From Cunninghamella blakesleeana (taxonomy: Eukaryota > Mucoromycota > Mucoromycetes > Mucorales > Cunninghamellaceae), in the NCBI GenBank assembly GCA_017871115.1, contig JAFCIZ010000006.1, positions 1,364,001 through 1,428,000 on the forward strand: a DNA stretch of 64,000 nt. The letters run 5' to 3'. Positions 37,554-46,423 of the stretch are shown here, piece by piece (the stretch's first letter is position 1; each line of letters starts with the position of its first letter). A program made the translations under genes and the position numbers. Below the pieces are notes generated by a model. The model worked only from the letters and a program-made list of their open reading frames with translations, ran no database searches and was not told the DNA's origin.

Positions 37554-38687
37554 TGTTTTATTATTATTTATTGTTAGTTAAAAAAGTAAAATTAAAGAAA
37601 AGAAAAAAAAAAAAGAGCGTTGGGTTTTTTGGGAAATTTTTTATTTTTAAAATAAAATTTTCGTGTATCTATAATATGGCATAAAGGCGTTTCAATTGCT
37701 CTTAAAATTTTAAACTAAAATCAGCCAATGAAAATCTAATAAAATTATCCGACTTACATTTTTATTTTTTTATTCACACGGGGGCAATAGCCGTAAAAGC
37801 TTATACACACACGCTCACAAACACTTTTCTTAAAAATGAGAAGTAAACTAATTTTTTATATATTAAATAAATAAATAAATATTTATATATTTATTTACTA
37901 AATATAAAAAAAGTTTCAGATATATCTGATCATTCATTTAATCGTTTTCTTTTTTTTCTTTTTATTGAATTTATATGAGTTTAAAAAAATAGATTATTCA
38001 GTTACAAAAAAGTACAAATATATTTTATATAATATAATATAATAAAGAGAATCTATTACCAGAGTAATTTAAAGAGACACGGATATAAAAAGCCGATATT
38101 TTATATTATTATTAATTCTCTTTCTCTCGCTCCTTTTCTCATCAGGTGCTTTTATATATGTGTATATGCATAAGTGTGTGTGTGTGCATTGACGACTAAG
38201 AGTTAACTTAAAAATGTTTACCAATTATAAAATATTTGTTGAACATACCCACACCCACACACTCATTTACGCATAAAAATAAAAATAAAAATAAAAATAA
38301 AAATAAAAATAAAAATAAAAATAAATAATGAATAATAATAAAGAGTTTATTTATGATGATCTTAATCTTCATTGTTTCAATCATTGATATCGAACCACAA
38401 ATAGAATGATGCCCTTTATCATTATATTTTATATATACGTACATTCATTTACCATTCACATTTACTATTTCAAATATATATTTATTTAATCTTTATTTTT
38501 TTTTTTCTTTCTATCAAAAAAAATCAAGATACGTATAAAGTCTCTCTTTATTTTTTCCACTTTTGTCTATTCCATCACTTTGTATCGAAAATCAAGATAA
38601 AAAAAAAATTTGTTTTTCTATTCAGTTAAATTTCATAGGTGGATGATTGGCATAATGATATTTTTAAAACTCCGTTTTTTTTTTTAA
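37554..38687. other. intergenic between ALDH and retrotransposon, 1.1 kb
   Basis: Before the transposon arrived, this and 44277-44326 formed the region between the divergent ALDH and VPS34 genes. It therefore probably holds the original VPS34 promoter as well as that of ALDH. It contains a CAC/TG-rich patch (37800-37830, 38160-38190, 38245-38275) and a TAAAAA repeat. Confidence 0.5.
38274..38324. repeat. (AAAAAT)n hexanucleotide microsatellite
   Basis: About eight near-perfect copies of aaaaat lie in the ALDH/retrotransposon intergenic DNA. Confidence 0.9.
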
Positions 38688-38691
38688 AAGA
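38688..38691. repeat. target site duplication, left copy (AAGA)
   Basis: AAGA directly precedes the TG that opens the left LTR and is repeated directly after the CA that closes the right LTR (44273-44276). A 4-bp duplication fits the Ty3/Gypsy integrase range of 4-6 bp. Confidence 0.8.
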
Positions 38692-38989
38692 TGTATTGAA
38701 ATCCTTAAAAAGATCCAAATTACGAGGATTTATAAGGATTAACTGGATAGTTTGACTTATTAACAAACCAAAATAAAGATTAATATTATAGATTAAATAA
38801 TAAAAAGTTTCGTTTATCGAAAAATTAATAAATATGTTCAAAATGTTAGAAAAATTGTATATTCGAAAGAGCCCGTTTTTTTATTAGAGTTAAAATTTAT
38901 GAAGATTTTTATATATGAGCTGAATTTGGAAAATGGTTGAACATAAAAAATAACTTTTTGGTTTTTTTGTATTTTTCAAACCCAACACA
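38692..38989 (-). repeat. LTR (3' LTR of the minus-strand element)
   Basis: A 298-bp direct repeat of 43975-44272. Reading base by base I find no difference between the two copies. The repeat boundaries are exact: the flanking bases on both sides differ between copies. Confidence 0.95.
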
Positions 38990-39044
38990 TAATCCCAGCA
39001 CCATCATAAAAATAAAAAAAAATAAAAGTATTATATTTTTTTTT

Positions 39045-42000
39045 TCATTTCCTTTCATAATATTTTTTTAATTGCCTTAGGTTGACTAAACGTTTTGCTT
39101 CCTTCATACGAACACAATCCCAAAGTTTAGCAGTACCGTTATCGTATATAGTAAGTATACGGAAAAGATGGTCTTTATAGGCTGGTTCTAATTTATGTTT
39201 ATGGTTTTGATATCTTTTCATAACCATATCACCAATTTTAAAACCGTCTAACTCGTATACTAACTTCCACTCTTTCTGTTGTAAGATAGATTGGTCCTTG
39301 CCAGTTAGTTGCTTATCAGTACTAGCGGTTTGTCTAATACCCTCGACATAGTGGGCACCTAGCTTGCGCAACTGGTCTTCGTCATAGGGACGAGGTGGAA
39401 CACCAAAAAGAGCCTCGTAAGGTGAAACACCTAGCTTATCATTAACTTTGGTCCTATGTGCGTATAATACAGCATACAAAGCACTATCCCAATCATCAGG
39501 TCTATTTAACACTACTTTCTTCATGGAAGTCACCAAGACACCATTCAAATGTTCAACCTTACCATTTGTTCTTGGGTTATACGGAGTGGAGAACTTGTGG
39601 TTAACATTGACAAGGCTGATAAAGTTAGCAATACCTTCACTAATGAATTGTTGACCATTGTCAGAAATAAGTTCAGCAGGGGGTCCAAAGATGGAAAACA
39701 CGTCAAAATAGAGGAAGTTCATAACCACGTTGGCAGTAGCAACAGCACAAGGTTTGGCGATAGCCCAATTGGTGAAATATTCAACTGCCACCAAGATATA
39801 CTTGTTTCCAGCCCGTGTTTGATGTAAGGGTCCAACAAAATCTATGCCAAATCTTTCAAATACATAATAAGTATTAATTTTATTATAATTTGTTATTTTG
39901 ATTTTCTTTTTATCAAACAGTTGACATTCGTGACAAGAGCTGATATGCTGGTCTACATCTTTAAAACAACTTGGCCACCAATAATAATGACATAAGCGAC
40001 TCCATGTAGCTTTTCTTCCAAAGTGTCCCATACCTTCATGAACTTCTTCAAGTACTTTATGTCTTTCTTGAATAAAAGGGACTTTAGAAAGTGCGTCACC
40101 AACCTTTCTGTACAGGTGGTCTTCTTTAATAATATAGTATTTGGATAAATTTCTTACTTTGGCGGAAGCACCATTAATATTACCATCCAAATATAAGTAA
40201 ACTTCATAGAGATAATCTTCATAGATTTGTTCTTCCTTTACCACATTCATACACCATAAATTATCTTCATCATTAGATTCAATTTCTTCAATATTGACTG
40301 GATATCGTGACATAACATCAGCGATAACATTATTTTTACCTTGGATATGATGTACTTCGAAATCAAATTCTTGGAGCAACACCAACCATCGTTGTAATCT
40401 ACTACTGGGATCTGATCGGTGTAGTAAATACCTTACGGCAGAATTATCGGTGTACAAATGGATATGTTTATCTAAAATATACTTTCTAAGTTTAGAAAAC
40501 GCATACACTACGGCCAATAATTCAAGTTCAACAGTAGGATAGCGGATTTCAGCACCTTGTAATTTACGGGATAGGAAGCAGACTGGACGTTCGCCAAAAC
40601 CATCACTTGTAATAGTTAATGTAGCGCCCAATCCTACGTTAGAAGCATCAGTATAAATCTTATAGACTCCATTTTCATTGGGAAAGGCTAGCTCAGCAGA
40701 ATTGTAAAGTGCAGTTTTTAAATTATCAAATGATTTTTGTTCAACACCAGACCAACTAAATTTAATTTTACTGGAAGTCAGTTTGCTTAATGGAGCAGCA
40801 ATATCTGCAAAACCTTGTACATGACGTCGGCAAAATCCACAAAGATTTAAAAAGGCACGAACATCGGTAGTATTCTTGGGAATAGGGAATGCATTTATCT
40901 TATTAATTTTTGATCTATCAACTTTAACACCAGAGTCAGACACAATAAATCCTAACACATTAATTTGACTTTGATACCATTGGCACTTTGACGGTTTTAT
41001 CTTCATATTAGTCTCAATAATTCGTTTCAATACTTGATCAATATGATTCAAATGATCACCTTCATCTTCAGAATGGATTGTTATATCATCAATATAAGTG
41101 GTTACAAAATCGCCCAAGAAGGGTTGCATAGCAAAATAGATAGCTCTTGAAAAAGTACTAGGACCATTTTTAATACCAAATGGCATTACACGATAAGAAA
41201 AATTACCCCAAGGCGTAGCGACTGTCAACTTTGGAATAGATTCTTGGTTTACTCTAATCTGGTTAAAACCTTTCAACAGATCAATAGCAGAGAAGAATTT
41301 AGCATCAGCAAAACTGTCCAATAAATCTTGAATCCGAGGTAATGGCCATGTGTCTTTCCGAGTAATATCATTTAATTTTTGGAATTGGATACACAGTCTT
41401 TTATCACCGTCTTTCTTCTTAACATATAGGGCAGGAAAACCCCAACCACTATTACCGTTATTATACATGGAAGGCTCTAAAATACCATTATTCACCATTT
41501 CTGTGATTTCAGCTTTCAGCAACGTTTGTTCAGAGTAGGGCATATGATAATTTGGTCTTAATGCAATGGGCGAATGATCACCAGTATCAATATTCAACTC
41601 AACCAAATTTGTAGTCTTAATATCAGCATAATTAATTCCAAAAGCTTCACGATTTTCTATTAATATCTTCTTTAAATCGTCACTTAATTCTTTGATTAAT
41701 CCAGCTCGATCAACACTAGAAGAAATAGCAGCAGATAGGTCATCAATATTGGTATTACTACATAAATCATCACAACCAGAAGCATCATTGTCAACTATAC
41801 CACAGTCATTTGAATAGTCTGACATTATCAAATAGCTAAGAGCAGCAGAATCATCATCCGTACTATCATTATCACTTGAAGGACTATATGAGTCTGAATA
41901 AGAAGTTGACTCTTCAATTAAAGTCGGTTTTAAACGTGAATGGTATTTAACAGTAAATTCTCGTTCAACGTGACCAGTCCTAATAATCCATTGATATTTA

Positions 42001-43655
42001 TCATAATCAGTTATCACACCTAACTTATGCAGAAGCGGTCTTCCTAATAAAAGATCAAAGTCGATTCCATCTAAAACTTCAGCCTCAATAGTAGAATAAA
42101 CACCATGAAAGTCCACATTAATAGTAACTTGTCCTAAAGGTATGACAGCTCTACCATCAGCAACTTTGATTGTTCGTCCACCACTTCTCATTCTGTTTTT
42201 TAGATCCATAAACTTAATCAACTTCTTACTTATGATATTAATACCAGAACCACCATCCAAAATAGCACCAACTTTGCAATACTTGTTTAACACCACCTCA
42301 GTACTAGGTGCACCAAAACTTGAATCACCATCACTTTCACTATCATCAATTTGTGCTAACAGCGACGTATTGTTTTTATTTTTATTTTTGTGATTTTTAG
42401 TCAACTTACGTTTCGCTAGAGTCCTAAAGGTTGGAGAAAGAGTAGCCAATTCGTTTAATGATATGTTAATAGAAGCATGATCCATTAATTTATCAACAAC
42501 CTTGTCAGACCAGGTAGCAACTGCTTTCTTTTTATGTTTATTATGACCTTCGTCTTCTACTACTTCGTCACCACCGTCATTATTAACAGGTAAAGAGTCA
42601 GCATGTCTTGTATTGGGACGTTTAATAGATTTTTGGTTATTGGTATCTGATTTACTGTTATCATCAGAACCTCTAGTACGTCGTGTACGTTTAGTGGCAT
42701 AACACTCAGTAACTAATAAAGTCGACGAAGCATTATTACTATTAGACAGCACTGGTGAATTAGATGCATTCGATTTTTTTGACCTATACAACCTGCACCG
42801 GAAATATGGATGGTTTTCATTACACAATTTACAGGGCTTATCACAAAGTTCCGCGAAGTGACCCACAGTTTGACAATTGTAACACCTTTTTACAAACGCT
42901 TGTGTCACCGGCTGGTTTGTTTGACCTTGCACCAATAACGTCAACCTTTCGATACCTTTAGTCAATGATTCGATGGGATCAGCACCAGTCTCTTTAAATT
43001 GCTTTTTACTTTTAGATCTCTCGACGGACTTATCATCATCGGAATCATAATCACTATTGGATGACTCATCTGAATCACTGTCATCAAGAATTTCCTTCAC
43101 TAATCTTCTTACACCCTTTAAACTACTTGGTTTGGCACTTTTAATTGTATGTCTTAGTGTTGCGGGGCGTAGTCCTTTAATAAATCGTTTTAATAGTTTG
43201 TCTTCAAGGTCATTATCATTATACAATCCTTCATAGCCATCATCTTTGTCTTCATCTTTAGACTCATTAGTATTATTAAGGCTCTGTGGTTTTTTTGACG
43301 TAATCTTGACTAACATACGGTATTTACTTCTTAAAGCCATGACACGATCATAATAATCATCAATAGATTCATCTTTTTTCATTTTTATGTCAAGTAGTTT
43401 AATTTGTAAATCATCAACATCTAGTTTGTCACCATAACGTTCGACAAATTCTTCCATGAATTCATTCCAATTAGAAAAACCACTAGCATAGAACCAATTT
43501 TTTTGTTTAGACTTTAAATAGCTGGGTACACATTGTAATTTTTCTTTAGGCGTTAAGCCCATGACGTCTGTAGCGTCATTGAAGCTTTGTAGCCAAAAGA
43601 TAGCATTATCCTTTCTTTCGAATAGCGGGATCTTTATATTACGACTTGAAGACAT
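39045..43655 (-). CDS. Gag-Pol polyprotein of Ty3/Gypsy retrotransposon
   Basis: A single frame of 1536 residues without stop or frameshift. Domains in order: Gag capsid-like region (about 1-200, VPSYLKSKQKNWFYA); a CCHC zinc knuckle (about 258-272, CYNCQTVGHFAELC); aspartic protease near 466 with DGGSG in place of the common DTG/DSG; reverse transcriptase about 740-900 with the catalytic YIDD near 853; RNase H about 990-1110 starting at YTDAS; an HHCC integrase zinc finger about 1205-1245; and the DDE core with Asp in GIDFVG (about 1269), Asp in SDNGQQF (about 1333) and Glu in VEHLNG (about 1367). The C-terminus has a GPY/F-like remnant and no chromodomain. Gag and Pol are fused in one frame, so no programmed frameshift is needed. 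All catalytic residues that I can place are present. Confidence 0.96.
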   Translation of the reverse strand: MSSSRNIKIPLFERKDNAIFWLQSFNDATDVMGLTPKEKLQCVPSYLKSKQKNWFYASGFSNWNEFMEEFVERYGDKLDVDDLQIKLLDIKMKKDESIDDYYDRVMALRSKYRMLVKITSKKPQSLNNTNESKDEDKDDGYEGLYNDNDLEDKLLKRFIKGLRPATLRHTIKSAKPSSLKGVRRLVKEILDDSDSDESSNSDYDSDDDKSVERSKSKKQFKETGADPIESLTKGIERLTLLVQGQTNQPVTQAFVKRCYNCQTVGHFAELCDKPCKLCNENHPYFRCRLYRSKKSNASNSPVLSNSNNASSTLLVTECYATKRTRRTRGSDDNSKSDTNNQKSIKRPNTRHADSLPVNNDGGDEVVEDEGHNKHKKKAVATWSDKVVDKLMDHASINISLNELATLSPTFRTLAKRKLTKNHKNKNKNNTSLLAQIDDSESDGDSSFGAPSTEVVLNKYCKVGAILDGGSGINIISKKLIKFMDLKNRMRSGGRTIKVADGRAVIPLGQVTINVDFHGVYSTIEAEVLDGIDFDLLLGRPLLHKLGVITDYDKYQWIIRTGHVEREFTVKYHSRLKPTLIEESTSYSDSYSPSSDNDSTDDDSAALSYLIMSDYSNDCGIVDNDASGCDDLCSNTNIDDLSAAISSSVDRAGLIKELSDDLKKILIENREAFGINYADIKTTNLVELNIDTGDHSPIALRPNYHMPYSEQTLLKAEITEMVNNGILEPSMYNNGNSGWGFPALYVKKKDGDKRLCIQFQKLNDITRKDTWPLPRIQDLLDSFADAKFFSAIDLLKGFNQIRVNQESIPKLTVATPWGNFSYRVMPFGIKNGPSTFSRAIYFAMQPFLGDFVTTYIDDITIHSEDEGDHLNHIDQVLKRIIETNMKIKPSKCQWYQSQINVLGFIVSDSGVKVDRSKINKINAFPIPKNTTDVRAFLNLCGFCRRHVQGFADIAAPLSKLTSSKIKFSWSGVEQKSFDNLKTALYNSAELAFPNENGVYKIYTDASNVGLGATLTITSDGFGERPVCFLSRKLQGAEIRYPTVELELLAVVYAFSKLRKYILDKHIHLYTDNSAVRYLLHRSDPSSRLQRWLVLLQEFDFEVHHIQGKNNVIADVMSRYPVNIEEIESNDEDNLWCMNVVKEEQIYEDYLYEVYLYLDGNINGASAKVRNLSKYYIIKEDHLYRKVGDALSKVPFIQERHKVLEEVHEGMGHFGRKATWSRLCHYYWWPSCFKDVDQHISSCHECQLFDKKKIKITNYNKINTYYVFERFGIDFVGPLHQTRAGNKYILVAVEYFTNWAIAKPCAVATANVVMNFLYFDVFSIFGPPAELISDNGQQFISEGIANFISLVNVNHKFSTPYNPRTNGKVEHLNGVLVTSMKKVVLNRPDDWDSALYAVLYAHRTKVNDKLGVSPYEALFGVPPRPYDEDQLRKLGAHYVEGIRQTASTDKQLTGKDQSILQQKEWKLVYELDGFKIGDMVMKRYQNHKHKLEPAYKDHLFRILTIYDNGTAKLWDCVRMKEAKRLVNLRQLKKYYERK

Positions 43656-43699
43656 TATCGGTTAGCCTTAGGATTAATTAAGGTAAATAAGTTAAATTG

Positions 43700-43786
43700 G
43701 GAAAATAAAATAAAATAAAATAAAAATAAAATAGAAAAATATGATAAAATAAAATAAAATAAAATAAAACTAGTAAAATAAATAGG
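43700..43786. repeat. (AAAAT)n-rich leader of the retrotransposon
   Basis: Pentanucleotide repeats of aaaat occupy part of the untranslated stretch between the 5' LTR and the Gag-Pol start (43656-43974). Such a block can differ in length between copies of the element. Confidence 0.75.
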
Positions 43787-43948
43787 ATAAAAATTTTATA
43801 TGAAAGAGATATAAAATTATAAACACTTTGAAATGGGGGGTAATAAAGATCAAAATGAAATAGAGTAAATTATAGGGGTAGTTTAGGTTAAAACAGAAGG
43901 AGATCCTGTAATAATCGTTGATTTATTAGACGAGCGTACAAGAATCTA

Positions 43949-43968
43949 CCTTCTGGCAGAAGGCACCA
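43949..43968 (-). other. candidate primer-binding site with self-complementary core
   Basis: On the minus strand, six bases inside the 5' LTR, the sequence TGGTG is followed by CCTTCTGCCAGAAGG. TGG would pair with a tRNA 3' CCA end. The 15-bp core is a perfect inverted repeat around one central base. I could not match it to a particular fungal tRNA. Self-priming is an alternative. Confidence 0.5.
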
Positions 43969-43974
43969 AATTAT

Positions 43975-44272
43975 TGTATTGAAATCCTTAAAAAGATCCA
44001 AATTACGAGGATTTATAAGGATTAACTGGATAGTTTGACTTATTAACAAACCAAAATAAAGATTAATATTATAGATTAAATAATAAAAAGTTTCGTTTAT
44101 CGAAAAATTAATAAATATGTTCAAAATGTTAGAAAAATTGTATATTCGAAAGAGCCCGTTTTTTTATTAGAGTTAAAATTTATGAAGATTTTTATATATG
44201 AGCTGAATTTGGAAAATGGTTGAACATAAAAAATAACTTTTTGGTTTTTTTGTATTTTTCAAACCCAACACA
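43975..44272 (-). repeat. LTR (5' LTR of the minus-strand element)
   Basis: A 298-bp copy that I read as identical to 38692-38989. In this orientation it should drive transcription away from VPS34 and towards Gag-Pol. Confidence 0.95.
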
Positions 44273-44276
44273 AAGA
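44273..44276. repeat. target site duplication, right copy (AAGA)
   Basis: This matches the four bases before the left LTR (38688-38691). It lies 50 bp before the VPS34 start codon. Confidence 0.8.
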
Positions 44277-44326
44277 AATGAATCACCAGCTTTTTTTCTT
44301 CCTTGTAGTGATATATATATTTAACT

Positions 44327-44771
44327 ATGGATTTTTCATATTGTTTAACTAAAGATGTGAAGTTACCAGTTTCTATTAAAATGTATTACATTTATCATTA
44401 TCATTACTATTGCTGTATATAAACTATTATTTCAATCGATTTAATTAACCATGTAATAATATTAATACTATTATTATCTTTTATATGTATATATATAGTT
44501 CAACTTTAGAAGGATCTTTACAACGTCATACTTTTACAACAGAAAAAGCAATGTATGTTTATATAAAGAAAAAAATATAATGATTAAAGTTTTTCTATTC
44601 AGTTTTTTAACTCGATTTATTTATATATATTTGTTTTTACAGTGATCATCCTGATTATTATGTATCCGTTCAACTTTTTGGTGATAATAAACCTTTGACT
44701 TTACCTATATCTACAACTTATAAATCTTTTTCAAATCACTGGAGGTAAACATATGTTTATTATAACATTTT

Positions 44772-44812
<41 letters not shown>

Positions 44813-46377
44813 GAAAAATAGTTTATGTCCAGAACTAAACTATATATATTATTCTTTATTATTGTTATTATTTCATAGATGGAATGAATGGTTAAGTTTG
44901 CCTATAAATTATTGTGATATACCTTCTTCAGCACAGTTTGCTATTACAGTATGGGATACTTCAGAACCAAGGAAATTAAAGCCTTTTGGAGGAACAACTA
45001 TGAAAGTTTTTGGTAAATATAGGTAAGGAATTATTGTCGATTCATTTTAGTAATTAAATGAGTCAAGTAAAGAGAAAGATTATAATATTATGATATGAAT
45101 ATAAAATGAATATACTCTCTCTCTATATATGTATATATCCGTTGTTTGATAAAAATATAGTACACTTCGTAAAGGAAAGCATAAATTATATCTTTGGCCA
45201 GGCAAAGAGGCTGATGGACAAACTAATACTTCTACTCCAAGTAAAGTAAAGGTTGCTGATGATATGGATAAACTTGAAAAGGTAAAAACAACACATCATT
45301 ATAACCATAATCATGATAGTGTGTAAAAAAAAGAAATACATAGATTTATTTTAAATTGATTTTTATTGCTTGTTCGTTTTTCTTTGTCTTATAGTTAGTA
45401 AAAAGGTACGATTGTGGTGATATTCAACCTGTACGTTGGTTAGATAACCTGGCTTTTAGACAAATAGAACAAATTCATAAGGTATTGTTTTTATTATTAT
45501 TATACGTGTATATATTGAAAATAATAATAATAATGTACTGATCTGGACTATATTAATACTTGATATATATATATTAAAAAAATAAATAGAAAGCATCCCA
45601 ATCATCAACTGATTTTGCATTATATGTTGAGCTACCTAAATTTGATTTTCCTGTAGTGTTTGGAGATAAGGTAATTTATAGAAAAAAATAAAATACACTT
45701 CTCTCAATAAATATAGACTATTAATATTTGTTGGTATCTTTTATTGTATTTTTTTTTATTATTATTATATTTATTATAAACCAGGAATATACACCCATTA
45801 TTAATTCAGCATCATTTATTCCTGATCATAATGTACCTCCACCACAAACAAAAACCGCAATTGCTAATGCTATGAATCAACCCATGTATGGAGACCATCA
45901 TAATGAAGCAAATCGTTTGTCACAGCATCCGACTGAAACGTTGGTTACCCATTATTCTGTCGTATTAGATCCTGATATTCATCGTGATAATCCTGTAGAA
46001 GCAAAACATCGTCGTCTTGTACGTAGCCATCGAAACGGACCTTTAGATCGCGATTTAAAACCAAACCCTAAAACTAGAGATGAATTAAATGTAATAAAAG
46101 GGAAAAAAAATATGTCTAGTAAAAAATAGAGAAAAAAAAAATTATGATTTATACTCACCTTCTATTTTATCTTATTTATTTTAATACATCTATATTTATA
46201 AAGAGTATTATTTTATACCCACCTACACAAGCACTTACAACAGAAGAAAAGGATTTAGTATGGAAATTCAGATTTTACCTTACAAGGGATAAACGGGTAA
46301 GTGTATATATATATATATGTTTATACTTTGATATAGGAAATAAAATTATACTTAATATTTTTAACTAATCATTATAT

Positions 46378-46423
<46 letters not shown>

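Larger units (their letters stand above)
38692..44272 (-). mobile_element. complete Ty3/Gypsy-type LTR retrotransposon, 5581 bp
   Basis: The element has 298-bp LTRs at both ends, starting TGT and ending ACA, with a 4-bp AAGA target duplication. One uninterrupted Gag-Pol frame occupies 39045-43655 on the minus strand, so its 5' LTR is the right one. The order protease, reverse transcriptase, RNase H, integrase identifies the Ty3/Gypsy group. No envelope frame and no chromodomain is visible. A candidate primer-binding site lies 6 nt inside the 5' LTR. I see no classical polypurine tract next to the 3' LTR; the closest purine-rich stretch is in the last Gag-Pol codons (minus strand, about 39060-39030). 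The identical LTRs and open frame suggest a very recent and possibly still mobile copy. Confidence 0.96.

Noticed and set aside
38208..38444. Minus-strand frame with repeated Phe-Leu.
   Set aside because: It is a translation of the AAAAAT hexanucleotide repeat.
38626..38841. A 71-codon open frame, with its first roughly 50 residues repeated at 43888-44124.
   Set aside because: Both lie in the LTRs and are identical because the LTRs are. There is no family match and the composition is that of the AT-rich LTR.
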